The position numbers were made by a program, and so were the translations under genes. This document shows, one piece after another, positions 47,715 to 64,000 of a stretch of DNA of 64,000 nucleotides. Under the pieces are notes generated by a model that saw only the letters and a program-made list of their open reading frames with translations, did no database searches and was not told the DNA's origin. Source of the DNA: Cristatella mucedo (taxonomy: Eukaryota > Bryozoa > Phylactolaemata > Cristatellidae); assembly GCA_009760855.2 (NCBI GenBank), contig WPIO01000013.1:5726001-5790000 (forward strand), in the 5' to 3' direction. Positions within the stretch are counted from its first letter, which is position 1. Every line of letters begins with the position of its first letter.

Positions 47715-47765
<51 letters not shown>
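47281..47765 (+). repeat. Unclassified (TA)n-ended repeat, copy 2
   Basis: Diverged relative of 42370-42712: GGGCATTTCTGATTGACGTC, TACTCTTCTATCGTCGTC, TAGTTCCAGAGCCGCTAAAC, ending TTTAAATATAATATAATACT and a (TA)n tract at about 47719-47762. Confidence 0.45.
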
Positions 47766-47766
<1 letters not shown>

Positions 47767-48361
47767 CTTTCTAGAGAAAGAGAGGTAGAGAGAGTAAGGG
47801 GCGAGGCAGTGGTGGTGAGAGCGAGAAGTGATACAGGGCTTAGAGGGGAGGCAGCAAGGCGTATAGTACAAAGATAAAAATATATAGTAAAAGATGTATG
47901 ATTTGAAAGGATATGATAACAATGAGCAGCGAATTGATTAGGGAGAGGAGCATGTAGGTAAGAGGTGGTTCACAAGAGCGAGGGTTACGCATGACACAAC
48001 AGGGGTAGCCAAGGAATGGGGAAAGTCGGTGGGAGAAAATGCGAAGAGCAACAGACGGAGTAGATATTGATAAGAAAAAATCCTTATTTACTGACTATAA
48101 CGAGCTTCGCCAAACCCTCAAACCTCGGAACGGCTGCATCATCCTTAAAGTGGGCCAGCTCGCTTCAGGCGCCATGTGCGAACGTGGATGACCTGCTGCC
48201 GCTGTCACCACTAGCTTACCCTTGAATTGAAAAATAATTAAACGCTCGGGAGATATAAATCTCGGGCCGCTAGATCCAAAATATGCTTGAACTTTGCCAA
48301 GTAACCAATGAACCTTTGGGCTGTCGAAATACATTGTAGTTAGGGGTTGTAGGGAGAGAGC

Positions 48362-48407
<46 letters not shown>

Positions 48408-49480
48408 AGACAGAGACAGAGGGATTTAATTGAATGTGCGATCGACAGGGTGGGCATGAGAGATACTGAGGGGAGAAAAAGAGTGTACAGCCGTGATAAA
48501 GAACTACAGATAACTTTAGACATATGCAGAGCTGAGAATGGGCAGCAAGGAAATTAGATAATACCGAGGTGGCTGGAAAACGGTAGATGGATACATAAAG
48601 CATGAGAACGGGAGAAATAGATAAAAATAAAGAGTGGATTTGCGTACCTTTGCATAGTAAGGCACAGTGCTGTACATGGTAACATGCAAAGAGTTAAGAG
48701 ATATGTGATAGAATGGCGGAGAAGAAGAGGAGTAGGAAAATAGAGGCAAATGCAAATTGATCGCTGGCAATCTGTGAGTAGACGAGCTCGTTACCCGCCA
48801 GAGCAGCGGTGGCGGCTTCAACGCGACATGCGACATTGCTACCGTTTAATTAGGGATTGCATTACGTTCGCATTCACATATGTTCCTTCCGCATGTCTAG
48901 GAATCGATCCGACCGTGCCAGCGAAGCAGTGATTTACGGAAAGTGGTCATAATCAGCAGCCGAGCAGACCGTTGAGTCCGAATTTGTGGCCATGGCAGAG
49001 AAGATTGGTAGAAGCTGGAGTTTCGACCCGTGCCAGCTGATCGAGGCTAGCGCGAAGCAAGGGCTCTAGAGGGGTCGGCGTGGAGCGTGAATTCGGAGAT
49101 CCAAACGGCGACCTGATGATCTAGAATTGTCGCGATGGAGACGTCGCGTCAGCCCGCACTCTCTTACCACGCCGGAGCGGCCTCAGTGGCCGCTCCTCGG
49201 TGGCACGCGTGTCGATCTCTAAATGAGTTGAAATTACAGCACGCGGTGACGCTGCCATGGCGCGTCGATCTTGCTCCTTTGCCGAGAATCGCCGCTTCGT
49301 TACGAGCGGATGATCAAAATTAAGACCTGACGGCGTTTTCCGGTCGCAAGGTTTCGCAATTGACGCCGCTGGCCGTACGAAAGTTGCACTAAAGCTGAAG
49401 CGCGACGTCCGGTCGCTCAAGTCCGGTGGTTGACGTCTCTGGCTGAGCTGGCGCCCAGTGCGGATGCGTGCGCTGCGTGA
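47766..49480. other. Intergenic stretch
   Basis: A purine-rich part (about 47770-48080) and a (GA)n at 48365-48406. No gene or named repeat recognised. Confidence 0.45.
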
Positions 49481-49544
49481 AGCTGCAGCGCACTCATTGC
49501 CGCCTTGATGCTAGCTGCAGCGCACTCATTGCCGCCTTGATGCT
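49481..49544. repeat. Perfect 32-bp tandem duplication
   Basis: The unit beginning AGCTGCAGCGCACTCATTGC occupies 49481-49512 and is repeated without change at 49513-49544. Confidence 0.95.
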
Positions 49545-49764
49545 TCGATGTAGACGGCGGTCATCGCCTGAACTTCGATGGCCTCGAACTGCTACTCGGC
49601 GGCTGATCGGGCCAGCGCCTGCACCGCACGGCCCAGTTTGCTCCATTCCCCCTAGCCGGTCTTGAGGTGGGCATCTCGTCAGCGACTGACCGCTCGTCAA
49701 AAAGCGCCCTCTAGCGAACTTTACTCAAAGCTTGCAGCCAGGTCCGCTCACTTCTCGACTGTCT

Positions 49765-50512
49765 GGAGAATTTTGGTTTGGTCCAAAGCGTTAATCATAC
49801 CGCCCACGTCGGCGGCCATAGCCTAGATCTCGCGATCGCTAAGGATGTCTGCCCCACTGACCTTGTCGTGTGCCCGCTGACCCTCTCAGATCATTGTTAG
49901 CTCTCGTTTACTGTTCCTGCTCCCTTGTACGCACAGGGTAATGTCAAACTTGTCCAGCAACGTAACTTAAAAAGCATTGACATAGACACATTTTTTAAAT
50001 CTGTGTGCGATTCAAGTCTTTGAATCTGCACCCAGACTCGACCGACAGCCTCGATACCCTCCCTGACCCAAAAGGTCCGCCACGGCTTGGCTCCTTCTAC
50101 CTAGCTGAACTGCTGCATCAGTTTCCTGTGTGGACAATAAATTAGCCGTTCCATTCCTCCGCTTAAAGACCGTTGGCGACAGAAGCTTTAGCTCTGCAGG
50201 TCCGAGACTGTGGAACTCGCTTCCACAATTCTTACGCAACGACAACTACTCTCCTGCTGCCGACTATGGCTCATCTTTTTCAGCGGTCTTGAGCTGCTAC
50301 TGCCATGCTACTCACTACATCAACTGCTCTCCTGACTCTGCTATGCCTCCCACTTTCTCTTTGTTGCGTGAGACGAGGTCTGTTGGCCATCGAATGCGTA
50401 CCGAAAGCCGCTTAGGTTGTGAATGCGCTATACAAAACTTTCCTGCATAACACCCACATGGTCTTTATGACTTTGTGGAGTTACAGACGAAGATAAAAGA
50501 TACAAGATGCAG
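49765..50512 (+). mobile_element. LINE-B copy with internal deletion (endonuclease end joined to RT end)
   Basis: First part reads as the end of an apurinic-type endonuclease (HVGGHSLDLAIAKDV, then VCPLTLSDHC). After about 50030 the sequence jumps to the C-terminal block (SSFSAGPRLWNSLPQF-type) and the normal 3' end at about 50490. The RT core is missing. Confidence 0.8.
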
Positions 50513-52530
50513 TGAACATGACACCAAGGAGTGCTCTTGACAAGCATGCTCCCGTAAATTCTATCCGTGTACAGAGTCGTGAAGATTTTTTTCAATTCAC
50601 AAAAAACTTCAGATATGCGCCATTTTAAGCGCAGGTTTGAGCATCGTTCTAAGAAATCGGGGTTTGATGCAGATCAAGTCAATTTCAATTCCTTCCAATC
50701 TACACCAGGAAGCTTAACAAATCCAGGGCTTCTCTTTCACTCGAAAACTGAAGTACTGCCAGTCAGACCCAAAATAGCTTTGTAAGACGGTAAAAGATTT
50801 ACTGGCCGATGTTGAGAGGTCTGGCTCCCCAAATATTACCGGCTCAGGCGAAAAGTTTCCAACCTTTACTGAAAAAACTGTGCACATTCGTGCCTCTATA
50901 AAACCCCTCCAAGTATAGCAATGACGGAATCGCAACCTGTGACCTTCCTTTAAAGATTTTCCGAGGTTTCTGCATGCGATATGGATATCTTAATAAGATC
51001 TAGTCAAACAGCTCGTCTCCTGAAGACCCTATACCATCATCTCTGTGGTCTTCACTGGCAAACCAACTTAGCCCTGCCATAACCGAGATTTTTAACGCTT
51101 CTCTGGAAAAAGGGGTTGTACCCAAGTCCTTCAAATCGGCAATCGTTAGACCGATACTTAAAATGCCTGGATTAGATACAGAAGTCCTTGCAAACTGTCG
51201 CCCAGTTTCTCTTCTTCCTTTCTTGTCAAAGACTTTTGAAAAAACGGTCGCTAAGCAGCTGGTAGCACATATTGAATAGAATGAAATGTCTGAAAGATTT
51301 CAATTGGGGTTCAAGAGGCAGCACTCCACTGAAACTGCTCTCCTCCGCGTTAACAATGACATTTTACGTGGCAATGATGACAGGAATGTCACTGCCCTAG
51401 CTCTGCTAGATTTATCAGCTGCCTTCGACACCTTTGATCACTGTGTCATACTTGAACGATTGAGAACAACAATCGGTCTGGCAAACGAGGCACTGTATTT
51501 GTCATTCAAGTCATTGGAAATGGCTGCAGCAACTGATAAACTGAATGCTTGCCTTGCCGACATTTGATCCTGGATGTCGGAAAACTTCTTGAAATTAAAT
51601 GACGATAAAACCGAACTGCTGCTCTGCTCATAGGACACCCTAAGTGTGTCGCTGTATTAGAAGGCTTTGCTATTCTAATAGGGGATACTGTTGTGCGACC
51701 ATCACCACGTGCTCAAAATTTAGGTGTCGTTTTCGACAGCTGCCTCAATTTTAAAAGCTTCATTCAGAAGACTGCTTCTACAGCTAGCCATCACGTCCGT
51801 ACCCTATCCAAGATTAGGGGCTGTCTTCCACAGTGGCTTGCAAAAACTCTAACTAGCTCCTTAGTTCTGTCTCGGCTTGATTATTGTAATTCCCCTTTGG
51901 CTGGGCTACCAAAAAAAAAGCCACTAGTCCTCTGCAGCTGGCGATGAATATGGCTGTAAGGCTAGTTTTCAAGTCTCAGAGGTTTGACCACGTGTCTCCT
52001 TTGCTAAAAGAGGATGGCTGCCAGTTAATCGACGGATACAGAGCAAAGTTTTTACGCTGACCCACAAGGCCCGCCGCGGCTTGGCTCCTCCAGACCTAGC
52101 TAAACTGCTTCACTAGTTTCAGCCTCCTCGTGTCCTCGAGTCCTGTATGGACAAATAAATTAGCCGTTCCATAACTCCGCTTAAAGACCGTTGGCGGCAG
52201 AAGCTTTTGCTCTGCAGGTCCGAGACTGAGTCTCGCTTCCACGTTTCTTACGCAACGACAACTTCTCTCCTGCTGCCGACTATGGCGCATCCTTTCCAGC
52301 GATCCTGAGCTGTTACTTCCATGCTACTCACTACCTCAACTGCTCTCCTGACTCTGCTATGCTTCCAACTTTCTCTTTGTTTGCGTGAGACGAAGTCTGT
52401 TGGCTACCGAATGCGTACCGAAAGCCGCTTAGGCTATGAGTTCGTTAAACAAAACTCTCCTGCGTAACGCCCACATAGTCTTTGTGGCTTTGTGGAGTTA
52501 CAGATGGCGATACATTACATTAAATTACGA
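50513..52530 (+). mobile_element. Second LINE-B copy, tandem, with deleted RT core
   Basis: Begins in the linker (RSALDKHAPVNSIRVQSR), continues with PVSLLPFLSKTFEKTVAKQL, ALALLDLSAAFDTFDH and LRTTIGLANEA, then skips directly to SLEMAAATDKLNACLADI, losing the GVPQGS and YADD motifs. The rest (NFLKLNDDKTELLL, NLGVVFDSCLNFKSF, 3' end near 52510) is present with stops. Same strand as the copy before it. Confidence 0.88.
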
Positions 52531-52539
52531 TTAAAGTTA

Positions 52540-52616
52540 GATACATTTGCTGCAGATGCGCTAACTTTAATACAAATGAATTATATTAAAGTTAGCGCAT
52601 CTGTAGCAAATTTATC
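52540..52616. repeat. Imperfect inverted repeat, 33-bp arms
   Basis: Left arm 52540-52572 and right arm 52584-52616 are reverse complements with about two mismatches around an 11-base spacer; core word AGATGCGCTAACTTTAATA. Lies just after the LINE-B 3' end. Confidence 0.88.
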
Positions 52617-54073
52617 GAGCAGACGCTTCGGCAGCTTCTGCTTCAGCTTCGCTTGTTTTTGCTGGGAATCAACATAAGCGGCCTGAATCCATCCTGAACG
52701 CGGAGCAGCCTGCAGCGAGAGATTTTCGCGCCGCAGGATTAGAGCATACGACCGGAGTCGTAAAGAGTGAGCGCGTCTAAGACTGCCTGTCCCGGCCAGG
52801 CTCCTCTTAATTTTCATCATTTCCGCCGAGATCATCTCTACGAATCTTGAATTCACCGTTTCATAAGTTAATGCGCACAGTTCCACCTTCAATTCTCACT
52901 ATGAAAACGCACGATCTGCACTCGTCGTAATTTTACAGTTGTACTAGTAATGTGTATATCTTAAAGGTCACAACTTGACGTAAGCGATTTATTTTTGCTG
53001 GATGAACTCCACCCACCCACTCACTCGCGGACTCGCTTTCTAAATCGTGTCGGTTGATGATGGGCTTCCGCGCTCGGCTGCCGTCGCCCTCCGCCCGCAT
53101 CGGCGCGGCTCCTACGACTGCTTCAAAGCGCTAGGTGCAGCAGCATCTGTTAAGTGTCTTCGCTCGTGGACAGGGCTAGCGCCTGCCACGCGGAAGCTTC
53201 GCTCGCCGGGAGGAAGTTACGCTCCAAAATATCTGCTGGGTGGTGCTTTCGCAAAAATTTCGATATCCGCCCACTTTTTCCTTTTCGGAGTGCTGCGACG
53301 TGAGCTTTTGGTCGAGCAACGAAATCGTCACGGGGATCGTCTCGAGTCTAGCGTCACGTCCCAGACCAATTCTCTGCAGCGTCTATGAATGGTCGGGCTG
53401 CCAATCTTGATGGCCGGCTGCTTGGCTGCAAACGAGACGCGAACTAGCTGACGTGACGTGAACTAGCTGCAACGTTGGTTTGCAGCGCGGGGATGCGAAT
53501 CCCAGCGAACTCGAGCAGTCCCAAGTCTACTCACTTCCTATCTCCCTCCTCAACGGGGAGGGGGGACAACTAACACACGCCATCTGAGGGGCATGCTAGC
53601 GGGTCAACTAGGCCTCTGCCAACAGCGAGCCCATTTGGGGCGCGGTCCGACGGAAGCCCATTGCAGTTGGTACCTGGCCTGGCACGTCGTTCCTCCGACG
53701 CTTTGGCCAGCTTATTGTTGTGTTCCATTCTACGCCATGCCTTGAAGACTTGTAGTTTGTACGAAGTAGCTTAGAGCAGCCACTAGCCGTATACACCAAT
53801 TGACTTCGGCTAGCGACCTGTGGAGGCCGCGAGTCGAATTTTAAATGTTGGTACCGCCTCTGGGGGGCTTACTTTAGACCATTTGGTCACAAGATTCGCC
53901 GAAACAAGGTGACCACCGAGCGCTGCTACGCTTGAAGTAACTAAGCCGTCTCAGTTACTCTCCAGGTGAATGCAGCTAGCGTCGTGTTTGTGCGCCACTT
54001 CGGCGCGATGCAGTCTGCGCCGAAACAGCCGCAGGTGTAGCACGTCTATCGGCTCAACGTTGTAGGCCTCGCC
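52617..54073. other. Upstream flank of TSC2
   Basis: Would hold the TSC2 promoter and 5' UTR. A decayed SINE-1-like head may lie at about 52720-52790 (minus). No TATA box or initiator was recognised. Confidence 0.4.
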
Positions 54074-60571
<6,498 letters not shown>

Positions 60572-61504
60572 GTATGCCTAGTTGCCAGCCGCGAGGCTCT
60601 TCATATTGCCTGCTGGTCCGAAGTTAGTGGGCGTCTTGTATATACCGGAACGAGGATGTTTTTTGTGTAATGGCGACCCCCCATCCTCTTCAGCAGCTGC
60701 TTTTGCTTTCTAAATTAAAAATAAATAAAAGAACACTATAGAACTACCCTAACTCAACCCCCAGTCGAATTTGTGTAGTGCCAGACATATCGAAGAGGTA
60801 TCATAGCAACAGCAATGAAATCATGTATCGTCTTTGAGAGTTCAACCCATGCTCTCTGATACCAGAACACGAGTCACATTATATTGCTCAGCCCATGGCA
60901 AAATCCTGTGTGCCATCTTGAACCTTGACCTCCGAGAGCAGGCTCCGAATGCCACCTTCTGTGTCGCCCCCACCCACCCTCCTACTACTTTCCTCTGCTT
61001 GCCGCTCTTCTGCTTGCGACTGTTATTATGAACGAGTGCCGTTATTACGAGCAAGCAGTCTCTCTATTCTCTGTTGATGCACCATGTATATCGTATTCAG
61101 CATGCTGTTCTACCCACCTACTCACCGGCCTTCTCATCCGCCTACATGTATGCGCACGAGCTGGCCGTACGTGTGCCAGCATCTGAGAGGCACTAGTCAC
61201 TGGCTGGTCATTCACTTGCCCCACAATCGCAGCCCATACCGTGCTAACCCGACTGCCTATGCCCCATCTTGGGAACTGACAATTAGTAGTAGACAGAGTC
61301 AGGGTTATCAGATCAAACTAGTATGACCCAGGCCTGGCTGTTTTGTATATCGGCATGCCTATAAGTTGGGGAATGGAGAAATTTAACCCGAGGCCCGGTT
61401 TTGTGTAACCCGTTCCTTAAACTCAAGTTGCCCTATAAGTAATCGCTTAAAACATTGCTTCGTAAAGCCAGTTGTTTCGGTCTGTTTGAATTTTATTGAA
61501 ATAG

Positions 61505-62262
61505 GTAGATAACGGTAATAATAGTACACTCGATAAAGCGCCCTCAGAGAACTCAATGCCTTTCTAGGCACTTTACATGGGCTGCAAAGGAAACACGATC
61601 GAATAGTGAGTGATATCATGCTTGATAAACAACATGAATAACATGGTTAGGGGTAATGTGCACAGGGTCAGCATGCAGGTGTAGTTGTGGCAGCATGCAA
61701 CAGTGTCAGCACGCATAAGCACATGAAGGACGAATCACAGGGACCCACTAAAGGCTGTCATAAATAGGTGCGTTTTTAAGTTCTTTTTAAATGTGGTCAA
61801 GTCAGGGGTTGTCGTACCGAAAGTCGTGAGTGAGCTCCAGGCTTTGAGGGCATACGAACTAAAGGCACGGTCTCCAAAGGATTTGAGGCTTGTACGAGGT
61901 ATTGGCAAACATTTAGATTCCGAAAAGTTGATGGTACGATGCTTGGTCTGGTGGGGGAGTAGATCTGATAGATAGGCTGGAGCCAAAGAATAAAGAGACT
62001 TAAAAGTGAGCGGCAAAATCTTGAAGTCGATCCATTGCTTGACTAGTAGCCAGTGCAGGTCGGTGAGAAGTGGTGTGGTGTGGCAACTGCTATGCTCACA
62101 ACAGACGAGCCTAGCTGCAGAGTTTTGCTCCAGCTGTAAGCGCCTGATTGCACATGCCGGCTGGCCAGCAAGCAGTGAGTTACAGAAGTCAAGACGGAAT
62201 GTCACAAACGCATGGACCAACTTAGATGTGGTATCCTCATCTAAACAAGACCGAATTTTAGA
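61505..62262 (-). mobile_element. LINE-A 3' portion, fairly preserved
   Basis: Minus-strand frame 61735-62220 gives FVTFRLDFCNSLLAGQPACA, PLLTDLHWLLVKQWIDFKIL, and LKSFGDRAFSSYALKAW, ending TAFSGSL as in the 31.5 kb element. A 3' UTR and the hairpin follow (TAAAGTGCCTAGAAAGGCAT, AGGGCGCTTTATCGAG). 5'-truncated. Confidence 0.93.
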
Positions 62263-62438
62263 TTACTTAACTCCCTTACTAGTCCGACTGTCGTTTCTGT
62301 AGAGGTAGCTCTGCGTCTTTCTTGAGCATCTCTTGTTTTTAGTGCAGCTGTTTCTTAAGCCAAAAATGCTCTCGTGTCTGTCCTTTCCACATATTCTACT
62401 GTTGCTGCTAGGGCTGTTTATCGGCTGGGGGCGCAGCT

Positions 62439-62439
<1 letters not shown>

Positions 62440-62500
<61 letters not shown>

Positions 62501-62508
62501 CCTCCCTC
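62440..62508. repeat. (CT)n microsatellite
   Basis: About 65 bases of CT followed by CCCT units. Confidence 0.96.
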
Positions 62509-62854
62509 TCTAGCCAAGAAAATATTCTGTAGACTTCTCAGAATGGCAATGCTCTACATCGTAAAACCGGCCGAGCATAATATGGAACTCATTTTTGTGA
62601 GTTTTGCTGTCAGGTTTTGTGCTCTTAAAGTATGCTTCCTCGTTAACTGAAATCGTGATGTCGTGAGCTGTACTGATTGATGTTTGAGGATGAGCTCAGC
62701 AACAAAAGGCAGGACTGGCAGGTCTCTTCCAGTTCGCCCTCTCGAGCTCTACTGACATACACTTTGGTTTGTTTCTTTTGAGATAACATGCGCACAAGAA
62801 TTCCAAAAAGAACGAAAGATCTGGAGTATGTGATTGTAGGCTGTTTTGTCAGTG

Positions 62855-62955
62855 AAGGTCCTTCCACAATTCTTACGCAACGACACCTACTCACCTGCTG
62901 CCGTCTGGCACATCCTTTCTAGCCGTCCTGAGCTGCTACTTCCATGCTACTCACT
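62855..62955 (+). mobile_element. LINE-B fragment
   Basis: TCCACAATTCTTACGCAACG, ACTCACCTGCTGCCG, CATCCTTTCTAGCCGTCCTG and CTTCCATGCTACTCACT match LINE-B near 50225-50320; both ends are missing. Confidence 0.8.
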
Positions 62956-63076
62956 GTAATGGTTTATTTAATATTATTAGTATAGCTCTTAGAGCTTTTG
63001 ACTTGCAACATATCAATGGCCACGACCTTGCTGCACTGCTTGGGGTACTTTGTGATGCGTGCATGCATGTGAGCGG

Positions 63077-63078
<2 letters not shown>

Positions 63079-63146
<68 letters not shown>

Positions 63147-63150
63147 GAGA
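63079..63150. repeat. (GA)n microsatellite
   Basis: About 72 bases of GA units. Confidence 0.96.
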
Positions 63151-63186
63151 TGGCGCGTGTAAGTATATATACTTGGTTATAAACAT

Positions 63187-63191
<5 letters not shown>

Positions 63192-63263
<72 letters not shown>
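63192..63263. repeat. (TA)n microsatellite
   Basis: About 72 uninterrupted bases of TA units. Confidence 0.97.
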
Positions 63264-63267
<4 letters not shown>

Positions 63268-63304
63268 TTAAAGGATAGAAAGAAGGAAACAATCAACTAG
63301 ATGT

Positions 63305-64000
63305 GGGGATGACTCACACCTGTGCTTTGATCCCTTCTTGCCTTCCAGCATGTACAATTCTTTGAACTTCTTTGCTGCATATATTGCTGTCATTAGCATT
63401 TGGATGGCAACACACTTTCTCAGATTGAGTGAAGATAGAACTCACTAGTAATGCACAAACTATGTCATTTGGAAATTAGAAAATCTATCCTTCAAAATGG
63501 GCTGGGCAAGCATATCTCATGTAGTATCTGCACGAAATCTGGATGTCCTGTTCTAAAGTGACCTTTCACTAGACAACCACATCAGCTCTATAGTCATGTC
63601 TGCTTACTTTAAGTTCTATAACATTGCAAACATTTGGGCAGGAGTAGACACGGACACCTTATCCAAGTTGGTCCATGCATATGTGACATACCATCTCGGC
63701 TTCTGTAATTCACTACTTGCAAGCTTTCCAGTCTGTGCAATAAGGCGCTTGCAGTTGGAACGAAACTCAGCAGCCAGGCTTGTATTTCGTGAACATCGAA
63801 GTTGCCACATCACACATGTTCACACCGACCTGCACTCGCTCCCATTCGAGCAGTGATTTGACTTTTAGAGTTCTGCCACTCACTTCCCTCGGTCCCTTCA
63901 CTATCTGGCTCCAGCCTTCCGATCAGAACTAGTTCCCAGCCAGGCTAGGCATTGCACCTCATCTGCTATTCTGACTCAAGTCGTCTAAATGTGTCTCAAA
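63305..64000 (+). mobile_element. LINE-A internal fragment, decayed, runs to window edge
   Basis: GATGACTCACACCTGTGCTT corresponds to the region just after YADD; then a frame 63596-63856 with LVHAYVTYHLGFCNSLL and CAIRRLQLERNSAARLV matches LINE-A. Stops occur before and after this frame. Confidence 0.88.

Larger units (their letters stand above)
60572..64000 (+). other. TSC2 intron 6 (to window edge)
   Basis: Mostly repeats: antisense LINE-A (61505-62262), (CT)n (about 62440-62508), a LINE-B scrap (62855-62955), (GA)n and (TA)n (63079-63263), and a sense LINE-A fragment from 63305. Nothing recognised in 60580-61500. Confidence 0.6.

Noticed and set aside
48095-48836. Minus-strand frames near 48.1-48.8 kb
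   Set aside because: Ser/Leu-rich runs derived from GA/CT-rich DNA; no conserved motif.
61084-61326. 80-codon plus-strand frame as a possible TSC2 exon 7
   Set aside because: No similarity to the tuberin segment expected next and no suitable splice phase was evident.

Overview
The window is nuclear DNA from a bilaterian animal. The evidence is spliced genes with canonical GT-AG introns (and one GC-AG intron), a homeobox gene, CR1/L2-type LINEs, tRNA-derived SINEs and long dinucleotide microsatellites. I cannot name the species. The NK1-type homeodomain and the DnaJ protein look protostome-like from memory, which is weak evidence. There are no bacterial operons, CRISPR arrays or viral genes.

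Three protein-coding genes are supported, and I rebuilt their exons by reading splice sites, phases and family similarity. (1) About 190-11675, minus strand: a DNAJC21-type J-domain protein with eleven coding exons in the window and the C-terminus off the left edge. (2) 27714-29604, plus strand: a complete two-exon NK1/NKX1 (slouch-type) homeobox gene inside a broad CpG-rich domain. (3) 54074 onward, plus strand: the first six coding exons (259 codons) of TSC2 (tuberin), which runs off the right edge. All exon phases agree within each gene. The three genes share no pathway: DNAJC21 works in cytoplasmic 60S ribosome maturation, NKX1 is a developmental repressor, and TSC2 restrains Rheb/mTORC1.

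The rest is mostly repeat-laden intron and intergenic DNA. Two non-LTR families recur. LINE-A includes one 5'-truncated copy with a long open reverse-transcriptase frame at about 31500-33922, plus many 3' fragments. LINE-B has copies at about 6.3, 45.3, 49.8, 50.5 and 55.6 kb and smaller 3' pieces. There are two main tRNA-derived SINE families. SINE-1 has ten recognised copies, all on the minus strand. SINE-2 has a tail that is nearly the LINE-A 3' stem-loop. A possible third SINE and an unclassified (TA)n-ended repeat family also occur. CpG-rich blocks near 16-24 kb, 26.4-31.4 kb, 34.4-38.6 kb and 43.5-44.7 kb flank the homeobox gene; apart from that gene I see no convincing coding sequence in them. 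Two TAAT-rich blocks near the homeobox gene are candidate regulatory DNA.

The observations most worth following are the LINE-A/SINE-2 tail sharing, the long open LINE-A frame, the one-sided orientation of SINE-1, a strong GC-rich hairpin at 23.25 kb, a degenerate short-period array at 17.5 kb, and the GC-AG intron in TSC2.
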